NCBI GenBank assembly: GCA_947561715.1
Contig: OX387205.1
Coordinates: 8,313,001 to 8,377,000 of the forward strand
Source: Ascidia mentula
Lineage: Eukaryota > Chordata > Ascidiacea > Phlebobranchia > Ascidiidae
DNA: 64,000 nt
Reading direction: 5' to 3'
How positions within the stretch are numbered: position 1 is the stretch's first letter; each line of letters begins with the position of its first letter. Of this stretch, positions 45,068-56,984 are shown one piece after another. The notes beneath the pieces were generated by a model. That model was not told the origin of the DNA, made no database searches, and worked only from the letters and a program-made list of their open reading frames with translations. Position numbers and translations under genes: made by a program.

Positions 45068-46572
45068 ATATTGGCGCCGCAGTGATAATCCGATTACCTT
45101 TGGTAGTAACGGATGCTAAAAGACGACGTTGTTTTTTTACTATGTATTACATTTCTTTCTTCGTTTTCGCGTAAACTTTTGCAACGCTAAACGGAATTTT
45201 CCAACAAAGATCTATGTGCAAAATGCCTTTAGTCTTATATGAGGTGGTGTATATTATTTGTTTATTCAAGCGGCAAATGCAAAGTATATGTAGCAGTAGT
45301 AAGAATATAATAACCTCTCGTTCAAAATACAACACTAACACAGGAGTTGACTTTAAGTCAACAAATATTAACTCTCTTACTGTAGTATTTAAGTGACCAC
45401 GTCTTTTCAAAGTACTTTGGCACTGCCCCGGTATGCTACGTGCAACCTCTGTCGGTTATAAAAGCTGGAAGCAGCGCCAGGGAGGCTACATGCACTACTT
45501 TAAACACAGTAGGTCAAATTTAAAAGAGTAAAAAAAAGACAACATTTTGTTCTGGCGAGAAATCGGCATCGAAAACCAATTAGTTAGTTAAAAGTCAAGT
45601 AGCATTCGACCACATCCTTTTAAATATATATTTAGTTTGATTTACCGAGCGATATTTATAGCAATTGTTCTTGTAGCGGCACCAGCATTGTTTTAATTTT
45701 TTTTTATTGAGAAAAGGACGCTAAAGGCGTAAAATTAAAGAAGAGGCTAAGCAAGAAGACAAACAAAACAGGTAACAATGTTTAAACATAATGGCGAGAA
45801 ATCAGCACAAGAAGTCAAGTTGCATAGGTATGCTTCACGTCAAGCAGCGTACGACCACTTTCTTTTGTAATAATTCAGTTCGGTATTTCTCACTGGCGAT
45901 GTTTAATTCAATGGATCTTGTTGTTTGCAACATATTTACAAATTCTGTTGTTGTTGGTTGCCTCTTAGTGTATTTGCATCTATAAATTTTAAATCGGACA
46001 CAAAGAATAGCGCAGTTTAAAAATCATTTAAAAAAAGTGTTATTTTGATGTTTTCCGAACAGTAAATGCGAAGGAGAAAAATACAAGGGGTTACGAAGTT
46101 TAGCACTGAACCAACCGCATACACTTTCCCAGTAATGTGTTACAATATGGCAATTTACAAATAGATGTAAAACAGTTTCCGCGGCATTTTCGCAAAAGAC
46201 ACGCGAACCTGTGTCTGTAAAATAGCAGCACCAGAAATCAACACCTTATGTACGCTCAACAAAATGCGTCACCATGCGGTTTATTTTACCTAAAACAACT
46301 TTCGCAAGAGGCGCAAATGATTTGGTGACGTCGTCGCGTGGGTTTACCACAAATGAAAACAACGGGTTTCTGTTCGAAGAAGAACCAGTATCGGTTACGT
46401 CTGGAGTCAGTACCAGGATAGTAATTCGTAACAAAGTATTTTGTTTAAGTGTATCTATCAACGCCATTCAACAGTCATTACCGTACTTTGTGTCTTTTTA
46501 GAATTGTAATGGATAAAATGAAAACATGTATCTGATTTAAAAATAAAGAACAAGGGTCTAGAGTTGAACATC
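45068..46572. other. Intergenic; degenerate copies of the preceding gene's last exon
   Basis: Contains two decayed stretches resembling the start of the 44836 exon and its acceptor (near 45555-45640 and 45791-45870, see finding), followed by the ATF6 upstream region. An open frame at 46274-46501 (+) has no recognisable homology. A TGACGTC half-palindrome occurs at about 46325, upstream of ATF6. Confidence 0.45.
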
Positions 46573-49500
46573 ATGGCAGCACAGTTTAATTCCAATTTTT
46601 TGGAGGACAACTTCCTTTCTGATGATGATTGGGGTAACTTTAAACAAATTAAACTTTGTTGGTTTAAGTGTTTGTGCGAAGTACAGTATATAATCATCCT
46701 TTTTAATTTTTCACATGGTGCTTGCTGGTTTTACTATCAATGTGATGAGTGGTGCAGTTTCTTTTTATTTTATTTTGCACAGGTGCACAAACTGACATTA
46801 ATTTTGTTTCATTTGGTGCTGGAGTTGAAAACGCAAGTGATAGTGGTGAGCGTTTTCGCTGTTTTGCTGTTAAGGGCTGACTGGGTTATAAACTAGTGGA
46901 AAAATTGTTGCTGATTTCTATTTTGTAATATAAGTTGGAAAGAAAAAATGTCAGTTACAATTTTGCTAAATGTCAATGTTTTACTATATGTTTTTGTAGT
47001 TTTGTAGACATAAACCAATGAGCATTACTATATACCCATATGCTATACACTACAAAGTGTTTAAAATTACCAGGCAGTTCCCATACAACAAGCAATGCTG
47101 ATGTAGCATATCATGTTGCAACTGCTTTTCAAACTATTGTTCAAATGTCTGTTTCCTGTCAGCAATTACAATGCATTCCAAAGTTTGATCACTGTTTAAA
47201 ACTCTTGATTGAGAAGTAGTGGGAAGCAGCCTTTCCTCTCTGTACGTTTGATGTTAAATATAATCAATGATTTTTAGGTTCTGGTGACAGTCCATGTCTA
47301 GATGAGATGATGGACATTTTACCAAACCACCAACCAGACAAGTGTGAATTCCTGGTAATGTTTATTAATGTCGACCCTATTTAACATTTTGTGAATCACA
47401 TGACATTTTATTGGTGATTTAATATTTTTTACCTTCAAAGTTGTTTTCAAAACTTAGATTATCCTTGTCAAGCATTGATATCATAATTCAAAATAGTGAG
47501 AAAAAACACCATTGTAAAAAATTGTCCATTCAGGCACATGTTAAACATGGTTGGATAGTCTTAACTACTCATGAGTCAAGTACTGTCCTCTCTCTCTGTC
47601 ACAGAGTGCTTTGTTACTTACAACAGTCCATTGATAGAGTGTCTGAACATGGCAATTACCGGTTCACTTCAATAATTCCAAACCTGGACTCTTGAATATT
47701 TTACAACATTGTGAAATATGTTTCTGTGCTTTTTTTATTTATTATACCTTGGCCAGTGTGTTTCATGAATTTACTGCTTTAGGGATTTCATAGTTTAACT
47801 AATCTGTACCACAGACTGTTCTTTTGTCACTGTCCAAGTTGATGAGGAAATGTGCAGCATAATTTTGTGCAGTAACAAACAAACAGCTGTTTTACACCTG
47901 TCACATGAAAATTATACCCTGTGTACAATTACACCTTCTCATGATCAAATCATCCTAAGATACTTTGTTCATGATGTGAAGAAAACAATATTCTGCCATT
48001 TAAACATACTTGTTATATACTGTTCAGGCTGTATTTGTTCTATTTTTGTGGACTATTGTATTTAAAGCTATTGAATATTTTGCAACATTAATTTACTAAT
48101 AAAGTTTTTTTTTTACTACCCAAAGAATTTTAGGATTTTTTGTTTTTTGTTAGAATGATAATGGAATGATTCCATTTGGCAACGGTATTGAATCACCCCC
48201 ACTAACTCCTCCTGACGATGATCCAAATACAAACTACAGACACTCATCTGATTCCATGTATTCTGGTCAAACTACTGTTGACGAACTGTTGGCTGGTTTA
48301 ATTCCTCCTGAACACCAACAAATAAACATGGTTCCATACAACAATTCAGGTGGCCAAGGTAACTAATACAAAAAATTCAAGATTATGCTGGATCAAATAT
48401 TATCTTCTAATTTACAATGCCATATCTTGACCTGTCACTGTAGTGTTAGTCTCTTCTATTACATGACATATTATGATGAATGAAACATTTTTTGTCACAG
48501 ATGTCTTTGATGCTCATCTTAGTTCAAGAGGTCGGAGTCAGTCTTCTGGTTCCTGTTCCTCGACTTCAGCTTATTCCTCAAAATCTTCAACTCCGCCACC
48601 TGTTTCCAATTCCATGTCTGACCTTTTTGAACAGGCTTTTGTTTCCAATGGATCCCATTTCAATATGGTTAGCTATCTAAGTATATATTTTGTATTTATA
48701 AATATGCACACTAAGCACTAGTTTTTGACAACAGAATCAGTCTGTCTGTTGTTTGGAATAAATAAATCGCCCTGTGGGCATTTTTAGTTCTCCAGTTAAC
48801 ACAATAATAAAATGATTTGAAAAGTGTTTTATTCAAATATAATCATTGTATTTAAAAATGTTTGTGATACTGATACACTATACTTATAAATTATTACTTG
48901 TTTAGATTGTTTTGCCAATCCTGAACTTTAAAATTAAATTTAAAAAATAGGCTTACTTGGTGGAAATTTCAGTGTCTGCACCAAATTTTTTTTAATTTGT
49001 TATTTTAATATCTAAGACTGCAAACAGTAGGTTTTTGGTAACTCAAAATTGTTCTTACGGTAACAATCATAACAAAATGGTTTTGTTGTATTTGAGGCAA
49101 GCCATAAAATGTAGTTTCCTTTTAAAAGAATGAATTCAGCAATGATGAAGGCTTCCACGAAACTGGGTTTCAAATGACAAGACCTATTGATGGTGATGTG
49201 AGCCACATTAAAACGCAGGAAATCGTCAAACATTTAAAACGGGTTCATGGTGCAAAACAATCACACAAAGTAAGTGCTTTCTTTCTAACTTAGATATACA
49301 ATCATTTAACTTTTTATGTGTTGTCTATTTATTGTAAAGTTTTTTTTTGTTGATGGCTACATTTTGTTTCAGAAAAACAATGTAGATGTGGATGAATTTG
49401 ACCAAAAAGTACAGGAAGCATTGAGAGAAACAAACAGGTAAACTGTGATTTACTATTTTCCAAACTCAAAAAAATATATTCCAAAATGAAAGTAGTAAAA

Positions 49501-52500
49501 CATGTTTGTCTTCTGTTACAATAAGAAAAGTAACAATTTTTTTCTGTAAAATCCCTATTTTTGCTTTGCAGATTGTTATGTATGCACAATACCAATGATG
49601 TCGTATCATCTGAGCACAACGGGCAGTCAGGTGAGTAATTTAAAGTGTAAAGAATAAGCTAGTCAATCCTTTTATTGGATATATGCATTATCTCTTGTAC
49701 TACTGATCCAATTCAAATTTAGAAACACACCACAACTTATGCCAGTATGTCAATGATGTTGCTCCATGTGGTGAAGTTGTTCCAGCAAGTATCGCCAGTA
49801 AAAGTAGGTCTTCATTAAATCTTTTTAAACTTCTTAACTTGACCTGGTCATAATCTGTTTATTTGAATAAAATTATCATGTATAATTCTTGCCTCTATTG
49901 TGTTTAGTAGTTTTGTGGATGGTTGCTGAAGTGTCTCTAATAGTAGTGGTATCTTGTCATAGTGGTTGTTATTGTGGCAGCTCCACACCATTAGTCTACA
50001 GAGGTTTCAGTTTAACAGTGTGTTAATATTTAACAACTTGTTACTTTCACTTCTTATTCCATATCGACTCTACGCTCACTCATTATTTACTGCTGATAAC
50101 AATTTAAAATATTAACTAGTGAATTTATTACGTGGTTACTTCAGGTAAACCAAGAAACAGGGGGCCTGATGCCAAAGTGAAGCGAAAAGCAACTGATTAC
50201 TTAAAACCACGCATGAAAAAGGTTCTGATTTCGGAAACTACTCCCACTTCACCTGGCAATATGACCTTTGTTAAAGAAAACAATCAACCTTCCTTTTCCA
50301 CTTCCATTTGTACCTCAGCATCCGTAAGCAACCTACAGGTCATTAATCTAATGTGTTTGTGTATAATTAATAAAATTACCGACTAAACCCTGCCGGGTTT
50401 CTTCATTCAAATTGTTCTTATAGATACCATTGCAAACCATGAGTAACAATCCACCCATGCAGTTGATTGTGAAGAAAGAACCGGTAAACACAGGTTTGTT
50501 TCTGACCACAGCAACATCCAGAGTCACTGCCTTGCCCAACAATGTTACAATTGCAAATAATGTGGTAAGTTACGTAAATCACACTAGTCATGTCATGCCA
50601 TAGACTAAAATAAACCAATCTGTGGCCTAAGTTTTAGCGTGTTTATGCTAATATATCATTTTTTTGCGACCAAAAACAACACATTACTTCTATTCCATTT
50701 AAGTGATTTTCTTGTAGTTGACAGTGCCAGTGACACACGGACAAATGATAAACCCACCAGCTAATGTACGAAACACCCCTTACATTATAAAAGATGAATC
50801 AACAAACAATCTGGTTACAATTCCTGCCGCCCAATCTGCCCCACAACTCACCCTAAATGCAGGTATTTTCAGTAAATTACTTCTAGTTATTAACTGACGA
50901 ACAAAGCTGGTAGATGGCCAGTAAAGGGTCCACCAACAACTGTAGTCCTAGATGTCAACACAATATAATTGTTTAATACAATATTGAACATATTTCAGGT
51001 ATTGGTACCCCACAAGTGATCAAGGTTCTTACAACCGGAAACCAAATAAAACCTCAGCCGAAAATTCTTCCAACCTCTCAACAATACAAACAAGAAACCA
51101 ACAATACAGAATGTACGTATTGTGTAGAATAAATAAAATACCATTACATAGAAATATTTATCTTTAAATAATATATTTGTTTAAAATAACATTTGTGTTA
51201 TAATCCACTGTGTTTTTTGTCAAAGGAAATTGGAAAGTTAATTTTAAGGTTAAAGTATATATATATAGTCAGGGGCGTATCCAGGAATTTTTAAAGGGGG
51301 GGTCCAAATTTGTTTAGGGAATTCCCCGATTTTCAAGTACAAACTAAGTATAAACTATTGTGGGCGAGAATCGCAAAATACGAACGCCGGTGTTCGCGCC
51401 AATCGTCACATAAACGGTGGCTTTCTGGCTTGCGCAATAGTGTAACGCTATGGAAAGTTTAACAACTAAACTAATTGACTATCACGCAAATAAACCGCTT
51501 GTCATTACAACGTGGCCACTGAAAAACGACGTTTCGTCCATGAACTGACGAAAAATGACACTTGTTTCGTAACAATGCAACATGTTTGGCAACAATGCCA
51601 AGTGTTCGGTAACAATGCTCCCTGTTTGGAAACAATGGCGAATGCAACACGATGCGGTTTTTGGGTCAACGTCAAAGAAAATTTCTGGTTTTCACGCGGA
51701 TTTTGACAAAAAATACAGTGGCGTTTGTTTAGTTATCAAAAAAGACCAAAATATTTCACAAAAGGGGGGGGTCCGGACCCCTCGGACCCCCCCCCTGGAT
51801 ACGCCCATGTATATAGTACCATCTAAATATCTGCCAGCAAAGATTAATTCTACAAATAAGTGTCTAATAACTGTAAAAATTGTTGACAGCCAAAATGATT
51901 GATTCCAAGTCAAGCAAACCGCTTATGGGGTCAATGAGTGGACCCAAAAAGCCAATCATTCCAGCCTTCCACACTGTAAACCAACCACCAACCCCCTCTA
52001 ATACACTACCCACTATTGGACAGTGCCAGAATCAAAAGAAAGATTCTCTTCTCAGCACAACACAAGTTGTTGATAGTGTGAGCCATTTTTCTTTGTTTGC
52101 TTAGCATTCTAATTTCTCTTGTTTAAATTTTTTGAGGTAGCATTTTATGTGGCCAGTGCATTTTTAAAAGATGGTGTTTTTGTCTAGGCACTTGTTTCTA
52201 AGCGCCAACAGCGGATGATTAAAAATCGTGAATCAGCTTGCCAGTCAAGACAGAGAAAAAAAGAGGTACAAAATTATTTAAAAACATGAAATAATTTTTA
52301 TCCACAAAAGGATTTTCTTTTATGTTTTGTTGCATATTAAAATTTCATGACTAAACTGAACTCTTTTACATCAAGTACGTGCAATCTCTTGAGCAACAAA
52401 TGCACGAATATATTGAAGAAAACATGCAGCTTAAAAATATGAACCACCAGCTCAAGAAGCGTGTTGTAGAACTAGAACAAGAGGTAATGCTTTTTTATTT

Positions 52501-55100
52501 GTACTTTCGTTGAAATTTTTTTTACATAATTTCTGATGCAGAATGCTAATCTACGCAAGCTTACTTTGGTGTCCATGACTGGACAGAGAAAGGCAGCCTG
52601 TGTTCTCATGTTGGTTTTGTTCATTGGTTTCAATGTTCACCCCCTCAGGTGATTTTTGTTGACTAATTTTGACTAAATTGTGCGATCTGCTTTTTACTTT
52701 ATGTGACTTGTCACTGAACTTCATGTAACTTTGTATTACATTTGTGTTGCTTTTGTGTCACAGCTTTCTTGCCAACCAAAATATTTCCTCTTATCCACAA
52801 ATGGAAAGTGAAAAGATAGCTAACAGTAGCCATGGCAACTGGCCAGTTTCTGTTGACACAAGTTTCCGTGCAAGACAACTTTTGTCACATGAGGAACAGT
52901 TGGCTGCTGGCACAAAAACAGTCAGTAATGTTCAGCCAAGCACAGAAAAGTACCCTGTTACTGATATTCAACCACAACATGCATTCTGGGTGGATGATTT
53001 AGTGAAGGATTGCAAGAAAAATCACTTTGGGAGGTATGACAATATAATATTCCATTTTCAAGGTTAAATCTGTAACTATGTTGTTTTAACCAGTTTAATA
53101 CATTTGTTTAAAAACACAGTTATAATATGTTGCCAATGAGCTCTAATAATTTGACAATTGGTACATAAACGTGATGCTTATGAAGGTTTTTTTTTCTTTG
53201 TTGCACCAGAATACAAGCAGTGCTACAGGATGGAGCATCTATTCCTTTACAGCGATTGCTTCGTCGCAAACTAAAAGAGGAATTGGGGATTCGAGTTCCA
53301 CTAATTCTGCCAAGAATAAGAAGAATATCATATTCAGGTATGTAACATGGCCTGCATGTGAACCAAATACTAAATGAAAATTGACAAAATGTTACAAATG
53401 AATTTAGGTTCTGCAATGCTTGACAAAAGCATGAGTTCCAATGCTCTGCCACCTAATGATGCCATGGTGTTGGAAGCCAATGTAAGTTTTTTTATTTTGT
53501 TGCTCACATTGCTTTATTAAGCAAACAATTTCCTGCAGACACCAAAGCACGACCTTCCACCAACCCCAATCTCAGTTGAAAACGGAGGAGCAAATGAGCC
53601 ATTACAACCATCCTCTTGCGAACATATTGGAAAAAGTGTTGAGCTACCTAATGAGACCGACTCTGCCAGGTACTGGTAAAAGTTTAAGATTTTTTAAGCT
53701 TTTTTTTGTTCAAACACTAGAATAAAGTAACCGGCGCATACTGTTGAAAACATTGATGTTTCATTTATTCAAAACGTTTCCACTAGAATTTATGCTGTCC
53801 AGAATTATGAGTAAATCCATTATTAGTTTCCTAATGTATATTTGTGTTATGAAGAGTAAGTGATGATTTGGCTCAGTGGGTGCAGCGCCACAAAGTGGAA
53901 GGAAAGTCACAGATTAAACCACCGACACACGGAAACAGTGGTCAGGTATGAACAAAAATAAAACACACTCATCTATCGCCATTTTAAATGTAAAATACAT
54001 TCCAGAATGAAGAAAGCAAGGACACAAAAAATACTCACAAGAAACACAGGTTAGCAATTATTTTGTTTCAAATTGCTTTATGTTTGTGCAAAAGTTATAA
54101 AAACATCCAGGTCCTGCTAAGGACATCTTTTTTGTGTACTTAGAAACTCATTCTGTTCATACCAAGCCCAAATGCAGCTTTGTGTTCGTGGTAGGCTTAC
54201 CAAGTATATTTAAATTCAAACATTTTGTTCTTCAAGATCAAACAAGCCTGACAAAACTGGAGTTGCTGTGTACAACAAACGCGATGAAAAACTCAAAAAG
54301 TTGCTTAAAGCCATAGATCGCAGAAATGACACAGTTTATGTAATTTCCCTAAATCAGGTAAGCCTCAAGCCTCAAAATTTTCATTTTTTGTGATCCAATT
54401 TTAAATTATATTAACTCTTTGATTCTGTGGGGAAATGCTTTACTTGAAATTATTAAGAGGTGTTTTTTTAGGATCACATACTGTTGCCGGCAATGACTCG
54501 CAACTCATCTCAACAAACAAGAATGTCACTTGTGCTGCCTACAGTTGCTCCCAATGGTAAATTAATTAGCAAATTTAAATATTTTCGGTTGCTTGAGGTA
54601 CCACTTTCACAATATATTTCATGCTTGCACCCTTTTTAAACATATAGCAGACTTGCTGCAAAGTATTTGATCATTTTTTCAGAATCATATGCCAATGATG
54701 CAGAATATCAGACCATGATTCAAATAAACTGTGAAGTAATTGCAACCGAATATTTTCGAATAAGGCGGGATGCATTGCCAGAAGATATAGATTATGGCAG
54801 AAGCACCAGATCCAAAGGTAAATGCTGAAGTAAAAGCACATATTCCTTTTTTCAACTAACTGATTTAACTCTGTAATGCCAGACAAGAAATTAGTGAGGC
54901 GCAAATATGAAAAGCCTGCAGAAAATCCAAAAAGAAATGCGTTTCATGGTTCAGGTAGGATGTCTTCAATGCACAAATCCGCACATGATTGGTAAGTTTT
55001 CATTATTTGTTTGTTCACAGGCACAAGACACAAAGCACCATCAGAGAGTTCCAAAGCTGTTGATGATGATGCAACTGTCATGGATGTAGTAGAGTTGTAA
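46573..55100 (+). CDS. ATF6: ATF6, ER-membrane-tethered bZIP stress transcription factor
   Basis: Type II ER membrane protein; under ER stress it moves to the Golgi, is cut by S1P and S2P, and its bZIP fragment activates chaperone genes. About 28 exons. ATG at 46573 gives an acidic N terminus (MAAQFNSNFLEDNFLSDDDW; exon 46573-46633). Ser/Pro-rich exons follow between 46782 and 52080. The bZIP is at about 52189-52545 (KRQQRMIKNRESACQSRQRK, then a leucine zipper YVQSLEQQMHEYIEE, LKKRVVELEQENANLRKL). A TM segment (ACVLMLVLFIGFNVHPL) follows directly. The luminal side has an S1P-type site (FRARQLL), the conserved LAQWVQRHKVEGKS, and VYVISLNQDHILLPAMTRNS, ending DDDATVMDVVEL with TAA at 55098-55100. 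By exon sums the protein is about 1,080 residues, well above the 670 of human ATF6, mostly through a longer cytosolic region. Confidence 0.96.
51270..51809. mobile_element. hAT-like non-autonomous DNA transposon, 540 bp
   Basis: The ends are inverted repeats: CAGGGGCGTATCCAGG at the left, and the complement of CATGGGCGTATCCAGG at the right. A perfect 8-bp target duplication TATATAGT flanks it at 51262-51269 and 51810-51817. G-rich and C-rich tracts lie just inside the ends. No transposase is encoded. It sits in an ATF6 intron; the perfect duplication suggests a fairly recent insertion. Confidence 0.9.
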
Positions 55101-56984
55101 AAAGGATCCAGTTTATCCGCACATAGAAAAATACTTGCTCAGTTTGCTTTTGTAGACCAAATTAAAATGGTTGCCTCATTTTTAGATTTAGATGTATTTC
55201 GCACATTCGTTTATGATCTACTGATGCACTCGCTAAAGACAACTGCTATTAAACAGTAAAAGGTTGATATTTTGTTTATTAGAAACACCTTTGTTTTAAG
55301 TGAGTTGATTGTAGTTTCCCTTTTTTGCATTGTGAATGTACAGTAATATGTTTTTGAATCTATTTACCAACTCTGCTCACAGTGCAATCATGTTATGATT
55401 TGCCTTTTTATATGTGTAATGTTTGCATGGGTCTTTGTATTTTTTGCATTTAAATAGTAGTCTGTAATGACGAAAGTTGTCCTCTGATTTACAATCATAG
55501 TCATGAAATTTAAGTTCATCCAAATTTGAGTACTGTTCCAGCCATGTAGTGTAAGTAATATTATGTCATCAGATTGTTTTTGTATCGCACACAATTTTTC
55601 AATTTTGCAAAGTCTCTTTTTCTTCATATGGTGCTGCAAGGCTGAAATTAGATTTTACTTTTATCCTTTTTGATTGGCCATGCCTTTTTTTAAGCACTGA
55701 TGGAAGCTGGTCAATGCAGCAACCATGTTTTCTGAACCTGAATGGCCATCTAAAGCCATTGCACATGATATGCTATTGCAATACTTGATTTTTTCATACC
55801 TTGCGAGGTCAGTGGAGTAATTTGTCACGTAAACCTTTTGTCCCACAATGTTCCAAAAATAAGTTTGTGGTGACCTGGTACTGGTGTGATTGGTTTTGCA
55901 CTGTGCGTGTGGTGATTTTTTTTTATAAACGGAGTAATACAAATACTCGTTGGTATTGTACTGTGTGAGTTCCTTTTAATGAAAAAGTGGGAGTTCAGAC
56001 TTTCAGTAAAATACTTCAAAACAAACCGGAGTTGTTTCGGAACGATACGGTGCCGCTTTGCTGAAATCCCCAAAAAACATCCAATGCGTTTAAATTGTAA
56101 AACTTGTTTACAAAGACAAAGCTGGATACTTACACCAAACATGAACCAACACGATATTTAAGAAATAATTAATAAGGTTTTATCAGGACAGGTATAAATA
56201 AGGCAAGGATTTAATTAAAAATCAACACATTTAAACCGGAACTCACCCCAAAGTCGAACTGTACTGTCGAGGATCTAGCAACTTTGAACAAAAGTTTACG
56301 GTGTGTTTTAAATTGATTGGCGTATATTTTGTTTGTAAGCGTGAATGAATGTTTGTTCCTGGGTATGTCAAAACCCAATGATGCGCGAAAGTGTTGACTT
56401 AATGTAATAATTCGGGGTTATTTTTACCGTAGTTAGTTTAGAAATGGTGTGAACATCGTCATGTTTTGAAAAAATTATCACCTCGTATAGCTACAGTTGA
56501 CACCGCGACACGGAGCTATTATATCCAAGTTTAGGTTTCTGGTCACTACGCACATGTTATACGTTTATTGTTCACCAAGTAAATGTCCTGAGAAAAGCAA
56601 TGCTTATAGTCATTGGAAATAAATACAATAAGTTAGTTGTCATTGCTGCACAAAGTTCAGCTTTGGCATGTTTGATCAGTGTTTCCAATTGTGGAAACTA
56701 ATAATAGATGTTTTGCAATATTCTAAAATAATCAAATATTGTTTCTGTTGCTATAAACAGTTAATGATATAATTGTGTTCACTGGGCTTATAATACAGTT
56801 TAGAAAATGGAAAAAATTAGCTAGTCCATACAGTATAGATTACCCCAAAACATTCTGCAAATCATGAACTTTTTAATGTGGCATGTGCTTTAAAATTTTG
56901 TTTGCAGAGCTACAACCTTAACTTCTGCATTGAAAATGACTACCAGAAAATGTATGACATGATATGATATGAACTAACACCAGA
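55101..56984. other. Intergenic between ATF6 and ZZZ3
   Basis: ATF6 3' UTR with ATTAAA at 55248-55253 as a possible polyadenylation signal, then AT-rich sequence and the ZZZ3 promoter region. Short ORFs on both strands show no family resemblance. Confidence 0.5.

Noticed and set aside
46321-46345. ER-stress response element upstream of ATF6
   Set aside because: A TGACGTC core is present, but neither a full UPRE nor a CCAAT-N9-CCACG arrangement is found; too weak to call.
46274-46501. 75-codon ORF just upstream of ATF6, with an antisense ORF over the same stretch
   Set aside because: No family resemblance and open on both strands; possibly 5' flank or leader sequence, not supportable as a gene.
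51512-51913. Short ORFs at 51.5-51.9 kb
   Set aside because: They lie mostly inside the hAT-like element and have no transposase or other protein similarity.
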